NCBI RefSeq assembly: GCF_032118995.1
Contig: NC_092650.1
Span: forward strand, 12,710,001-12,774,000
Origin: Asterias amurensis
Lineage: Eukaryota > Echinodermata > Asteroidea > Forcipulatida > Asteriidae
Reading direction: 5' to 3'
DNA length: 64,000 nt
The position numbers were made by a program, and so were the translations under genes. Every line of letters starts with the position of its first letter. Position 1 is the first letter of the stretch. Shown here piece by piece: positions 47,127 to 58,288 of this stretch. A model generated the notes under the pieces. The model saw nothing but the letters and a program-made list of their open reading frames with translations, was not told the DNA's origin and ran no database searches.

Positions 47127-47158
47127 CATGAACAGTGTATCATCTCCGATTCCGCCAT
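47127..47158 (-). CDS. Candidate first coding exon (MAESEMIHCS)
   Basis: acaaagATGGCGGAATCGG is a classic animal start context. The exon is 32 bp and ends TCATG/gtaagc in phase 2. The surrounding DNA is GC-richer than average, as at a promoter. Downstream partner is uncertain (46377-46287 is possible). No homology is recognised. Confidence 0.35.
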
Positions 47159-47316
47159 CTTTGTATTCACGACGAACTAACAGAGGGTGTAAGTCACCCT
47201 CGCAGAACAGCGTAAACAACTTTTATGAGCGAGAGGGCGCTATTGCAAAAACTGGTTTTTCTTTGACGATAGGGGGCCTTTAATTACAAAAAGTCACCCA
47301 ACTGCGGAAGACAACT

Positions 47317-47695
47317 TTAAAGATGCTATGTCAGATTTTTGGATCCAAACCCAAACATTAAAACATTTTTTTGAGTGAATTGTATTTCAAAGAGCATCAC
47401 CCGTTCTAACAAAAAAAAAGTTTAACTTTTACTTTTAATGGTTAGGAACCATGACAAAAATTTAAATGTTTCTTATCAAACACAAAAGAATTGGTCAAGT
47501 GATATATTGTCAGGATCCCGACAAAAACTATTTTTGAGCACTTTATTTCACCGCTACTAATAATTTGCGGACCTTTTCGAGCAATGGCACAAATGAAAGC
47601 TTGTAACTTTCTCGACCCCCCTCAAAATCCCTATTGAATTTTAAATCAGAATTTTTTGGTCAAATTTGCCAAAAATCTGACATTGCATCTTTTAA
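47317..47695. mobile_element. TTAA MITE (AGATGCTATGTCAGATTTTT family)
   Basis: TTAAAGATGCTATGTCAGAT at the left; AAATCTGACATTGCATC then TTTTAA at the right, about 26-bp TIRs. No ORF. Confidence 0.8.
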
Positions 47696-48981
47696 TATTC
47701 TCTTTTTTTTTTAATGGATCTAATTAATTGTAAGAAACAACCTGACTTTTTTAAGCTTCAAATAAATCACATGTTTTTTTTTTTTTTTTTTTTGGGGGGG
47801 GGTAAATTCAACACAACTTTTGTTCAAGATGGCCCTCATAGCATTACACATAAGCCACATCCAAACACCCACCCCCAACATCAGACCAGATGCTTGGCAA
47901 TTCTTCTCCCAATAGAAGACTAAAATAAAGTTGGCAATAATAACACCAATACTAATTTCACACACCATAATTACTTGATTCATCTATTCACTTTTTATTT
48001 TCTACTCATCATTTGGTTCTAGCAAACTTATCCAATCCTGCATCACTGATCACAACTTCAAAGGCAACAACAAAATTAATTAAGACTCCATGCAAAATGA
48101 AATTGCTTTTGGAAAAAGTCTGGCTCAGTACTCGTAATCAAACATTGTTAATGTAAAATTTATCACATCTCAAATGTCAACTATTTAAATCACAAGAATG
48201 AAATATTAATAAACATATTGCTATTAAATATTGGCGATTTCGGCTATTAAAGCTATTGTTTTGACATGAATCTGTTTAGAATCATGTTTTAAAAGTACTG
48301 TATAATGATTTACACTAATGTGCTTCAAAGTAAAAGTAAAACTACAACATTTTGAGGCATAAATGTGAGAATCATTTTAATCTTTATTTAAAACATCTTT
48401 CCAATCATTTATCTGATAAAAACTGCCTTTTTGTTCAGCCCAAAGCGCACAATCTAAGTGTGATTTGCCTTTTAGGTATGTGATGTATTTCAACATCAAA
48501 AACACCAAATTCATCACATCTCAAAATTCACAATTTAAATCAAAATAATTAAGTATTCATCAAAGCCTTCTTTCAGAGTAACATTGCTTTTAGCTTTGGA
48601 GCTTTAATTGGCTATGTATGAAAGCATTTTGTTATGACACGAATCTGGTTGAAAACTTGTTTTAAAAGTAGTGAATAATGATTGACATTAATTTGCCTCA
48701 AACTGTATAGTAAACTAAAATGGTCCGCCATGGTGGACGGTGTCCAACCGTGTAAGTTCATAAAGTAAAAGTAAGGTATACATTTGTGAATAATGTTATT
48801 GTCATCTTTCCAAATAAATCCATTTTATAACAGCTGCTGTTTTTAGCCCAGGGAACAAAATCCAAATGCAATGTGTCCCTTTAAGCATGTGAGTTTAATT
48901 CAACATTGAAAACAGGCTCATGACTGGTTATAAACAAATCTTGTTAAATTTCAACAGTTTAAATCAACATTCGTAATTTGT

Positions 48982-49319
48982 TATACCCTCAGACAGTTTC
49001 GCTATTCCTATTGGTGGAGAGCGCGTCACGTGGGTGTGTACTGCATAAACCTTTGTTTATGACCAGTAAAGTGTTGAAACATGGGCGTGACACGCGAGCT
49101 TGCACCTGTTCTAAAAAGACAGTTTCTTCATTCCCCTTGGCCGAGAGCAACGGCTGAAACAGTTGTGCCGCATCATGCGATACGCACGACGCGCACAGCA
49201 TTCCCTAATAAGGAGTTGTTTACCCGAGGGCCTTGACTGGGCCTTACCATTTTCGCATTTATTTCACTTTTTGACCATAAGTTTTGATGTTTTTTTGACC
49301 GAAAAGGTATTTATGAATG
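48982..49319 (+). mobile_element. Promoter-like TIR element, copy 4
   Basis: Close homologue of copy 1: CAGTTTCGCTATTCCTATTG, GCGCGTCACGTG (E-box 49027-49032), a TATGACCAG segment, and right TIR GGTATTTATGAATG (49306-49319). The left TIR is degraded. Followed directly by a hairpin, as in copy 1. Confidence 0.75.
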
Positions 49320-49485
49320 GGAATCAAAGTGTCTTGAATTGGTTTTCAACTATTGGTTTTAAACCTGCCGAGGCCTGGTTCTTGATAATTTACCTTGTTT
49401 GTGTGGGTAAAATTATCAAGAACCAAGCCTCGTTGGGATTAAACCACTAGTTGAAAACCTCTTCACCACACATTGATTCCCTAAT
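49320..49485. repeat. Long hairpin, homologue of H1
   Basis: GGAATCAAAGTGTCTTGAAT, GAGGCCTGGTTCTTGATAAT and their inverses. The loop (TTACCTTGTTTGTGTGGGTAA) is degraded compared with H1. Confidence 0.8.
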
Positions 49486-50054
49486 TAAAATATCCCTTTT
49501 AGACTTTGCACTTTGGCCTATGAAAGTGTTTGTTATGACAAAAATCTAGTTGTAAATGTGTTTTAAAAGTGTAATTTACACCAATATGCCTTAAAAACTG
49601 AGTGGTTTTCCTTTCACTTTGTGAGCTAAGATTTTTCTGCAACAAATGGCAGACTGTGTTAGCTTAAGAGAGCAAAATGAACACACAGTTTCTAGATATA
49701 ATTGTGTGACTCATTATTATTTTTTTTTTTTAATATATTTCCAACCACATTCATTTCATAGCAAGCACTTTGAAGCCAAAAATATTTAAGCATGCGAAGT
49801 AATTCAACAATGAAAAGTCAGGCTGAGTGTTTGTTAGTAAACCGTGCTATTTTAATCAATTCATCATAAAAATTATCTCAAATTTCATCAATTTAAATCA
49901 CAATATAAAATATTAATCAAAAACCTTCTTTAGGGGAGACATTGCTGTTAGATTTAGCATTTTGAGCTATGGAAGCGTTCGGAGCTACTAAACGAATCTG
50001 GTTATATAATAGATGTTAAATTTGCATCGGGGATAAAGAATATTAATTTTGGTT

Positions 50055-50245
50055 TTTACCCATACACCGATGTGTGTACACTGTATACTCAGTACTTTCC
50101 CGAGTCCTGTGAAAAAATATCACAGGCATGTTACTCGGGTGGGATTCGAACCCACGACCCTTGCAATTCTAGAGCAGTGTCTTACCAACTAGACTACCGA
50201 GGTTGCCCGGCAGCTAGAGGCAGTTCGAATCCTATGTTTTGGCAG
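50055..50245 (-). repeat. tRNA-derived SINE, full length
   Basis: Inverse copy of the 34205 family: B-box GGGATTCGAACCCACGACC (inverse), A-box CCAACTAGACTACC (inverse), 5' head ending CAAAACATAGGATTCGAA (inverse) and tail ACACCGATGTGTGTACAC. Confidence 0.85.
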
Positions 50246-50540
50246 CGGGTAATCTGGTTATAACATGTTTTAAAAGTAGAGAATAAAGATTTATACCAAC
50301 TTGCCTTGAAATTGTGTGGTTTGTGAACGAATAATGCTATGCAATTTGGTTGAGCAAAAAACTTGCTTTAAAAAAAGGGCGATCCATGTTACCTCACAGT
50401 TAAACTGCACAATATTGAATCCTTTTATTCTACTTATAAAACATCTTTCCAACCATGTTAACTTCATAGCAACTATGGCCCAATCCAAATGCAATGTGTC
50501 CCTTTAAGCATGTGAGGTAAATCATATCCGTAAATATCCA

Positions 50541-50790
50541 TGACAGTTTCGCTATTCCTACTGGTGGAGAGCGTGTCACGTGGGGGTGTTTAAATGGTTG
50601 ACAATGACCAGCTGGAGCTGTTTATAACCGGTTGTTTTTGGATACGTTTGTGTGGGTTAGCCCACAACCTCGTTCCCAAGGGTGATCGATCTTGCCGCAC
50701 CATTTTAGCCCATGAATTTGAGGATGCATTACTATACGCGAACAAATGCATATCCTAAAACTCATAAAAATACTCCACACGGACAGAGCT
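50541..50790 (+). mobile_element. Promoter-like element, copy 5, truncated
   Basis: CAGTTTCGCTATTCCTACTG and CACGTG at 50577-50582, then GTTTATAACCGG. The right TIR and hairpin are missing. Confidence 0.6.
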
Positions 50791-50791
50791 C

Positions 50792-51014
50792 AATGTAAAT
50801 TCTCGATAGCGAGAATTACGGATTTTTTTTAAACACATGTCATGACACAGCGAAACTAGCGGAAACAAGGGTGGGTTTTCCCGTTATTTTCTCCCGACTC
50901 TGATGACCAATTGAGCCTAAATTTTCACAGGTTTGTTATTTTATATATAACTTGTGATACACGAAGTGTGGGCCTTGGACAATACTGTTTACCGAAAGTG
51001 TCCAATGGCTTTAA
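50792..51014 (+). mobile_element. TTAA MITE, subfamily C, left end missing
   Basis: Begins inside the element at AATTCTCGATAGCGAGAATT (a perfect palindrome) and ends GTCCAATGGCTTTAA. Confidence 0.75.
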
Positions 51015-51129
51015 GACCAAAAGGCAAACCCATATGCAATGGGTTCCTCTAAGCATGTAATTCAACATTAAACAACCAGGCTCAGTACCTGTTATAAAAT
51101 CCAGAATTTTTCTGTTGTTAAATTCATTT

Positions 51130-51193
51130 CTGTCGAAAAGATTTTCCATTATCTCATTCTCCTATGTGCTTGCCCGCTCTGTCTTTTGTAGAC
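51130..51193 (-). pseudogene. CTNNBL1: CTNNBL1 exon fragment (set 1, exon c)
   Basis: After a tttctttacag acceptor the frame reads LQKTERAST, stop, ENEIMENLFD, matching the human CTNNBL1 segment that ends EEQEMMENLFD. A TAG interrupts it, and the sequence then runs into the tandem array. CTNNBL1 is an armadillo-type spliceosome-associated protein. Confidence 0.6.
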
Positions 51194-51387
51194 CTGTAAA
51201 GAAAATAACAACATTTCAGAATTTCAGAACAGGTTTCGAAACTGATATAAATATGTTTTTAATTTTTAGATTCGCTAATTCCAAGTTCATTGGCAACCAG
51301 TAACTATGAATAATGACATATGGTTTGTAACCCTGCTTCTCTGCATCCAGAAGTACAAATGAGCACCACTGTATGAGGTGTTTGTGT

Positions 51388-51766
51388 TAAAGTCACCGGA
51401 CACTTTTGGTAATTGTCAAAGACCAGTCTTCTCACTTGCTGTATCTCAACATGTGCATAAAATTAAAATAAAAATGTAAAAATTTGAGCTCAACTATTGG
51501 TCGTCGAAGTTGCGAGATAATAATGAAAGAAAAAAAACACCCTATAATTGTCACACGAAGTTGTGTGCTTTCAGATCCTTGATTTTGAGACCTCAAAAAT
51601 CAAATTCTGAGGTCTCTAAATCAAATTGGTGAAAAATTACTTCTTTCCCGAATACTATGTTACTTCAGAGGGAGCTGGATCACCAGCTCCCCATTACTTG
51701 TTACCAATTCAGGTTTTATGCTGCTATTAATTTTGAGTAATTACCAATAGTGTCCACTGCATTTAG
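51388..51766 (-). mobile_element. TTAA MITE, subfamily A
   Basis: TTAAAGTCACCGGACACTTT at the left and TAGTGTCCACTGCATTTA at the right, inverse orientation; the central hairpin carries a CAAAAATCAAATTC expansion. Confidence 0.8.
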
Positions 51767-52344
51767 GGTTTCCCTTGCCCACCTGCCCACTGCAAAACAT
51801 AGAGGCAGCTCACCTGCTGCTTCAAGTTGTCTACTCTTTTTTCCCCTCAAATATCAATGCAAAACTGTTCAAGCTTTGCCGTTATAAGGAAATACAAGTC
51901 TTGTATTGACCCAATTCACCCGACATCATTATCACAATAAATCTTGGTTGGACCATTTTCCCTATTTGTTACTGTGTAATATGAAATTATTAGGCGACGT
52001 ATTTAAATGCTTTCCATAATTTTACATGCAGTTTGACTCGCGAACTGACAGATTATGTGACATTAGAACAAGGTGTAAAAATTTAATTTTGAGTCTTGTT
52101 TGAAACTTCCCCATGACCAATCAAAATTAGAACTCTTATTTGCATGCACATATCAATTTCATTGCGTCGATTTCAAGCTAAAGGTTTGTTATTTGGTATT
52201 GAAATATATAAGATGCACCCCTAACAAGCTGATCCCCTGGCTGTCACTTCCTATAGGTTGTATAGTTAACTTGGGTGTAATCACTGGCTATGAAGGCAGT
52301 AACAGGTTGAATTGCTTCTGACTAGCACCACAAACAAAGATATT

Positions 52345-52470
52345 GACAAGCTAGAGAGACCACCCCGCGATATAGCTGGGTTGGTAGAGTGCTGGACAGG
52401 CGTAGACTTAAGTCCCACTAGTAAATTTGTCTTTGTTCAACCCAAAGTACTTTTTGAAATATACCCATCA
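52345..52470 (+). repeat. tRNA-derived SINE fragment
   Basis: GATATAGCTGGGTTGGTAGA head and TTTGTCTTTGTTCAACCCAA tail, B box eroded. Confidence 0.6.
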
Positions 52471-52528
52471 GCAAATTTTCCTTGATATAATATTTGTGAG
52501 ACAGGAAAAAGATCTTGTGGCTACTTAC

Positions 52529-52594
52529 AGCAAGCTGTTGCAGGAGTGTGTGTGTGCCATGAATTCCAGCTCACCGAGTAACTCGCTCTGTTTT
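52529..52594 (-). pseudogene. CTNNBL1: CTNNBL1 exon (set 1, exon b)
   Basis: 66 bp between atttcag and CT/gtaagt. Reads KQSELLGELEFMAHTHSC, matching the NRELLGELDGIDVLL segment of CTNNBL1 at its start. Open, but the second half has drifted. It lies between set 1 exons a (55200-55052) and c (51193) in the right order. Confidence 0.6.
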
Positions 52595-52817
52595 CTGAAA
52601 TAATCCAACAGCAGAAAGCAAAATAAATAGATACATTGCATGCAGAAGGTGTGATACTTAATGCAGATAACCAAGCATGCAGCCTCGTTACCCTGGGCAG
52701 TGGTGGGCTGTATTGGTATCTCTCGTTACTAACCCCTGAAAGGGAAGCACCAAAAGATCAATGCTGATTGGTTTACCAAAATTTACTGCTTTGCGCACAG
52801 GCTTGGTAAAAACATTT

Positions 52818-53210
52818 AAAGGCACTGGCCACACTCGTTTGGTAATTGCCAAAGATCAGTCCTCTCACTTGGTGTATCCCAACATAATATACACAAAATA
52901 ACAAATATGTCAAATTTTGATCTCAATTGGTCGTCGAAGTTGCGAGATAATAATGAAAGAAAAAACAACCTTGTCACACTAAGTTGTGTGCTTTCAGATG
53001 CTTGATTTCAGGACCTCAAAATCTAACTCTTAGGTCTCAAAATCAAATTTGTTGAAAATTACTTCTTTCCCCAAAACTATGATACTTCAGAGGGAGCCGT
53101 TTCTCACAATGTTTTAAACTATCAACGGCTCTCCATTGCTCATTACCAAGTACGTTTTTATGTTAAAAATTATTTTGAGTAATTACCAATAGTGTCCAGC
53201 GCCTCTAAGC
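52818..53210 (-). mobile_element. TTAA MITE, subfamily A
   Basis: TTTAAAGGCACTGGCCACAC at the left, AGTGTCCAGCGCCTCTAAG at the right; central hairpin near 53000-53045. Confidence 0.8.
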
Positions 53211-53231
53211 GCATATATGTAGGGCCCCAAG

Positions 53232-54592
53232 CCTTACAAAAAAGTTCTATAGAACTCTATAGCAGTGTTTATAGAGCTCTATAACTCTATAGAAATTCTG
53301 AAAATCTATAGAAAGAAAAACAAAAATCTATAGAATAATTATTGCTCTAGCTTTCTATAGAAATCATAGAGCAAATTCTCTATAGAATAGTTCTCTATAG
53401 AATTCTACCAAGAAGAAAAACAAAAGTCTATAGAATAATTATTTGATATAGATTTCTATAGAATCTGAAGAGAAACTTCTCTATAGAGAAAATTCTCTGT
53501 AGAATTATACCAAGTAAGTAAAACGAAAGTCTGAAAAATAATTGGATGCTAAATCTTTCTATAAAAATCTTCACTTCTCTATAGAAAACAGTTTTCTATA
53601 ACATTTAATCAAGTAATAAAGCAAATTCTGCTCTTTAAATGCAGTGGACACTATTGGTAATTACTCAAAATATTTATCAGCATAAAACCTTTCTTGATAA
53701 TGAGTAATGGGGAGAGGTTGATGGTATAAAACATTGTGAGAAACGACTCCCTCTGAAATGATGTACATAGTTTTCAAGAAAGAAGTAATATTCCATGAAT
53801 TTGATTTCGAGACCTCAGATTTAGAATTTGAGGTCTCGAAATCAACCATCTAAAAGCACACAAATCGTGTGACAAGGGTGTTTTTTCTTTCATTATTATC
53901 TCGCAACTTCGATGACCGATTGAGCTCAAATTTTCACAGGTGTGTTATTTTATGTATATGTTGAGATACACCAAGTAAGAAGACTGGTCATTGACAATTA
54001 CCGATGGTGTCCACTGTCTTTAATATAAATTTACAAAGTAGAAACATTTTCTTTAGAAACAGAGAAATGTTTACATTAAAGAAACCTGTATACATAGTTT
54101 TTTAGAGTTGAACTCACATTGTCTTACAGAAATCTACACATTGTCCTATAAAATTCCATACAATGTTCCTATGGAAATTCTTCAGAAAATTTGCAAAATT
54201 GTCTAAAGAATTGTATGGAAATTCTATAGGAATTCTACAGATACTGTTTAGATTCTGTATAGAAATTGTATAGAATTTGTATTGAAACTGTACAGAATTT
54301 TTATAGAGATGTTCTATAGGTTCCTATAAAAAAAATTAAAGAAATTCTATAGATTATTTTTTATAGAATTCTATAGAACTCTATACAATTGTTCTTATAG
54401 AATTTTTTTAGAAAAGTGGCCCATTCTCTAAAGAATCGTAGAATTTCTAAAGAAACTCAGATTTTCTATAGAAATTCTTTAGGATTTGTGTAGAAACTGT
54501 ATAGAATGTTTATATGGATGGATCTATAGAATTGTTTATAGAAATTCTATAGATTTTTTTATATAGAATTCTATAGAACTTTTTTGTAAGGG
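53232..54592. mobile_element. CTATAGAA-rich terminal-inverted-repeat element
   Basis: TIRs CCTTACAAAAAAGTTCTATA and TATAGAACTTTTTTGTAAGG. The whole body (about 970 bp without the insert) is a degenerate series of TTCTATAGAA palindromes and variants. It is interrupted at 53635-54023 by a TTAA MITE. No coding potential. Confidence 0.85.
53635..54023 (+). mobile_element. TTAA MITE, subfamily A, inside CTATAGAA element
   Basis: TTAAATGCAGTGGACACTAT and GGTGTCCACTGTCTTTAA; central hairpin GATTTCGAGACCTCA / TGAGGTCTCGAAATC intact. Confidence 0.88.
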
Positions 54593-55051
54593 AAAAGGGG
54601 ACAGAAGCTCTAGTACTTGATGCATTGTTTGATAGTGTGCTCTGCATAGTCTTCAACACAGAATGGATCAATCACAGGACTAATTAAAATATCAAAAAAG
54701 ACATTTCAAAGTCACACCTCCAAGCGTTATGATTGGTCAAAAGGCATTCTGGGAAAGAAAATCACTGCACAGTGAAATCATACACCACTGGAAACAATTT
54801 GGGTATTGAAGGCAATTTGCCTTTTTAATGAAACACAGACATAGGCCTATTGGTTGGCAATTGCCATAAAGTTGTGTGCACAAGGCAGACACACAAACTT
54901 GGCCACACAAACCACAACAAAGTCATTATAATAAACTGTTTTAAATTCTGAACGTCAACCTCCAATACAAAAGTTCAGTAAAACCTTTTTAGTAAGTGGT
55001 ACTGTCATATTTACTAATTTTTGAATACAGAATAACAAAAACTTGACTTAC

Positions 55052-55200
55052 CTTGTGTGTCTTGCAAGGCAGGATGATGGCAATTAAGGATTTCACTACA
55101 GTAATGTTTGGCATCAAATGGCACTTTATGGTATATATTGAGTCTCTTCTTCAGCAGCCATTGCAGATTCCACAAATCTCATGGATGTTCTCAACGATTC
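55052..55200 (-). pseudogene. CTNNBL1: CTNNBL1 exon (set 1, exon a)
   Basis: 149 bp between cttgcag and CAAG/gtaag. The start reads IVENIHEIC; after a one-base frame change it reads LKKRLNIYHKVPFDAKHYCS, then EIL, matching human AIVENMAEF and LLKRLKAKMPFDANKLYCSE. The frameshift near CTGCTGAAG makes it non-coding as assembled. Confidence 0.75.
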
Positions 55201-55819
55201 CTGCAAGAACATGTGAAAACAAGAAATGGGGTTTGAACAAGGAAAATTGACGGGAGCAGGACTTGCAAGTCCAGCACCAGTCAATATTTCTTTGTTCAAC
55301 CAAACTTTTCAAGATCTACCCTAATCAGTTTCTTTTGTGGTTTCTTACTTGATAAGAAAAATAAAGTGTACAAAACAGGATGGAACAGGAATAAAATAGA
55401 CCATGCAACCTGCTAGCAGATTTGATAATACAGATTTGATTTTATGATGTTAACATGATGTTAACAGAGGACCAAACCACTGTACCACACTACAGAAGGA
55501 TAAAACAGATCGAATAACCGCTTGATATAAATGATCCCTATCTACATTGAAAGATTTCATGAGCCTAAAAGAAATACAGGCGTTGCTTGCATTCAGCACT
55601 GAATTTCTAAGACCTACATTTCTAGTTGAGTTTATCATCGAGAAACACCCAGGTATTGCATTCTGACACAACACCATTAACAATCATTATTTGTAAAGAC
55701 TTGTGTTTGCTTCTCTTTTTTTTCTATTTAGTTCAATGATTTCCTTATATTTCGCCGCATTGAGAGGGTAAGGTAGTTGTCAATGCACCATGTAACAAAA
55801 TTATTCACATTGTCCTTCT

Positions 55820-56188
55820 AGGGAAGGTACACGTTTGGTAGTTACTAAAAACAAATATTGACTTAAAAACTGACTTGGTAACGAGCATTGGAGAGCTGTT
55901 GATAGTATAGACCATTGATAGAAACAACTCCCTCTAAAGAAGCATAGTTTTTGAAATAGAGGTAATTTCTCACTAAAATAATAAAAGACTTCTAACTAGA
56001 AGTCTTTTATTCCTATCTGAAAGCACACAAATTCGTTCAACAAGGGTGTTTTCTTTTATCATTTTCTCCCAACTCCGATGACCAATTGAGCTCAAATTTT
56101 CACAGGTTGTTAGTTTATGCATATGTTGAGATACACCAAATGAGAACACTGGTCTGTGACAATTACCAAATGTGTACCTTCCATTTAA
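55820..56188 (+). mobile_element. TTAA MITE, subfamily B
   Basis: GGGAAGGTACACGTTTGGTA and ATGTGTACCTTCCATTTAA; centre AAAGACTTCTAACTAGAAGT forms a perfect palindrome. Confidence 0.8.
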
Positions 56189-56869
56189 AGACCACGCTTG
56201 AACAAAAGTGTCAAGTAGTGAACTTTGCTGAATTTCATTTAAAATATGTTCAATCAAGTCATATGACTATATAGATTTTAATTGTAAAAACAAAAACCTA
56301 ATCAGTTTTAATATCCATCCAGCGCTTTTCTGACAGATTCGCGAAAAGTTCTGTTAGGTAATCACTCATGTGATGTCATAGTTGTGAGCTCCAATTCGTA
56401 TAGCCGATTTATTGCAGCGTGGAGGTATATCAAAGAAAACTCCCACACACGACGTCAAAGCATCTTGTCATTTTGAGGCACGCCGTCAACGGCAGAATGG
56501 GACGAGCTCCCTGAACTTCTTCCATCCACTCCTCACGCCAGATGTCAATGGTGCATCTGAATAGCTCCCTCGGCACCCATCATGTCATCAAGGTAGCAGA
56601 ATGACTCAACCATCTCAAACATGTAAAGAACATGATGCTAGCAGCCTGAAGACTACCTTTCATGCAACTACATCACCTGTGAACCCATGTCCTACAAATT
56701 GTACACTGGACTGACTTTGCAGCTACACCCTTCCAACACACACCACACAGCCATGCACCAGAGCTCGTCATTGGTCCACTGCTGTGTCAACTAACCATCA
56801 CCATGGTCTTCCCAGCCTATATCTTCAGACCCTTAGTTTCCAAACAAGCTCTCCAAACAAACAACCATC

Positions 56870-57005
56870 TTGAGTTGACCAAAGATCCGAGGGCAGGATT
56901 ATGCAGAGGGCTTAAGATGACAGTATGTGGGTTTCTGATTTTCTGATGGCTTAGAGACTGAATAAAAAATACCAAAAACTGGTTAGTGATTTTGCATTCA
57001 AAGTC
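56870..57005 (+). repeat. Left copy of retroelement-flanking direct repeat
   Basis: ATCTTGAGTTGACCAAAGAT, GGGCAGGATTATGCAGAGG and ATGACAGTATGTGGG recur in the same order at 60596-60722, including GGTTAGTGATTTTGC. Confidence 0.65.
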
Positions 57006-57059
57006 TAGTATGGGGTTTCTCGGTAGGTATCCACAAGTGTCAGTCGGTGCCTGTAAGTG

Positions 57060-57170
57060 TTGTGAGTGAGTATAGGGTTAGAGTAACGTTTAGGGTAAGT
57101 ATGAAAGGGTTAGGGTGAGGATTAAGGTGAAGGTGAGAGTGAGGGTTAGGTTTATAGTTGGGGTTAGGCA
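57060..57170 (+). repeat. Degenerate telomere-like TTAGGG tract
   Basis: GGGTTAGAGTAACG, AAAGGGTTAGGGTGAGG and GAGGGTTAGGTTTATAG: TTAGGG-like hexamers mixed with variants. Confidence 0.6.
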
Positions 57171-57204
57171 GACCCCTACCTAGAAAACCCATCACAGACA
57201 TCAA

Positions 57205-57800
57205 ATGCAACATCACTTACCTAAAAGAAAATTCACCTCAGTCAATCTAACATTTTTGTCAGTTTTGACACAGTCTCTCTCTTCCCAACATACCCAAGTA
57301 GAAAGCATGTCTCATCACCAAACAATGCAAACAAGTGGATCCCTTCATGACAGACTGCACAAGCCTCACTTCTCAACAAGTCTGGAATCTTCTAATAACC
57401 TGTGTATTTTTATCAAGCTCGGTCGCCGTTGGATCTCCTCTTACCCTGGTCCTGGCGGATTTGCTCATAAATGTATGAACTCTGTTCCAACTGTCAACTT
57501 GATTCCATCGAGAATGTTGATCTTCGCCTCTGCTCTTCTATGTTGATGATTCCTTTGAGGTTTGACCCAGCTGCAAGGCAGTTCCTCCAACACCTACAAA
57601 ACCAGCAGCCACTGATCAAATTCACCATGGAACAAGAGAAGAACAACACCATGATAGATGTTCAAGTCACCAGAAAAGCAGATGGCACCCTCGTCCATAC
57701 AGTGGACTACACCGGAAGCAGACACAATGACTGGTTTCCATACAACCCTTCATTCCATTATCTACACTTCAAGTCTGCCATCCACAACACTTGAACCCAC
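57205..57800 (+). pseudogene. Penelope-like element, reverse transcriptase fragment
   Basis: Around 57422 one frame reads VAVGSPLTLVLADLL (RT motif GVAMGSPLSP) and 57539-57550 encodes the catalytic-box YVDD. Downstream FLQHLQNQQPLIKFTMEQEK and VQVTRKADGTLVHTVD match the region after the catalytic box in Penelope-type reverse transcriptases. Frames shift at least twice and stops are present, so it is dead. No GIY-YIG domain was found. Confidence 0.75.
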
Positions 57801-57879
57801 TGTGTCATCAACACCTAGATAGCTTGTAGCACCACTTCACCACATCAAGACACCGCTGCAACTCCACCAATATAGAGCA

Positions 57880-58190
57880 GCATGCGGAGGAGGAAGCACT
57901 GCTGTCTAGAGTGTCCCTGATGGACCCGCCGACGCACTCCTGTAGATTGGTAAAAACCAAGCTCACATTCCCATTACTGTGCAGCGTGGCAGCATTGCCG
58001 TCTAGAGCGTCCCTTGACTCACCGCCACGCTCCTGTAGATTGGTAAAAACCAATCTCCCATTCCCTTACTGTGCAGAGTGCAGCGGAGGCAGCACTGCCT
58101 CTTGAGCGCCCTGGACTCGCCGACACGCTGCTGTAGATTGGTGAAAACCCAGCTGTCGTTCACGTTCCCGTTACTGTCCGTCGGCATGGT
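57880..58190. repeat. ~95-bp tandem repeat, 3 copies
   Basis: TGTAGATTGGTAAAAACCAA recurs at 57941, 58034 and 58132 in a GC-rich context (CTAGAGTGTCCCT/CTTGAGCGCCCT). On the minus strand each copy reads VFTNLQ and GESR. Confidence 0.7.
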
Positions 58191-58288
58191 CGCCTGGAGC
58201 CAGGGAAGTCACTTCCGCTACAACCCGAAAACCAAACTGGGCCTGCTGATATCCCTGGGTTGGCGTGTGTGTATTTGCTGCTCCTTGG

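Larger units (their letters stand above)
48090..51110. repeat. Diverged ~430-bp tandem array with insertions
   Basis: At least four units share, in order, TCAAATTTCATCAATTTAAA-like starts, TTATGACACGAATCTGGTT, ATGTTTTAAAAGTA, AAACATCTTTCCAACCA, AATCCAAATGCAATGTGTCC and CTTTAAGCATGTGAG. Units begin near 48090, 48500, 48900 and 49850; a fifth partial one ends at 51110. They are split by the hairpin unit (48982-49485), a SINE (50055-50245), a truncated promoter-like element (50541-50790) and a subfamily C MITE (50792-51014). Confidence 0.6.

Noticed and set aside
57471..57794. Host gene encoding a 107-residue protein
   Set aside because: The sequence matches the post-YVDD region of Penelope-like reverse transcriptase and its upstream part is frameshifted.
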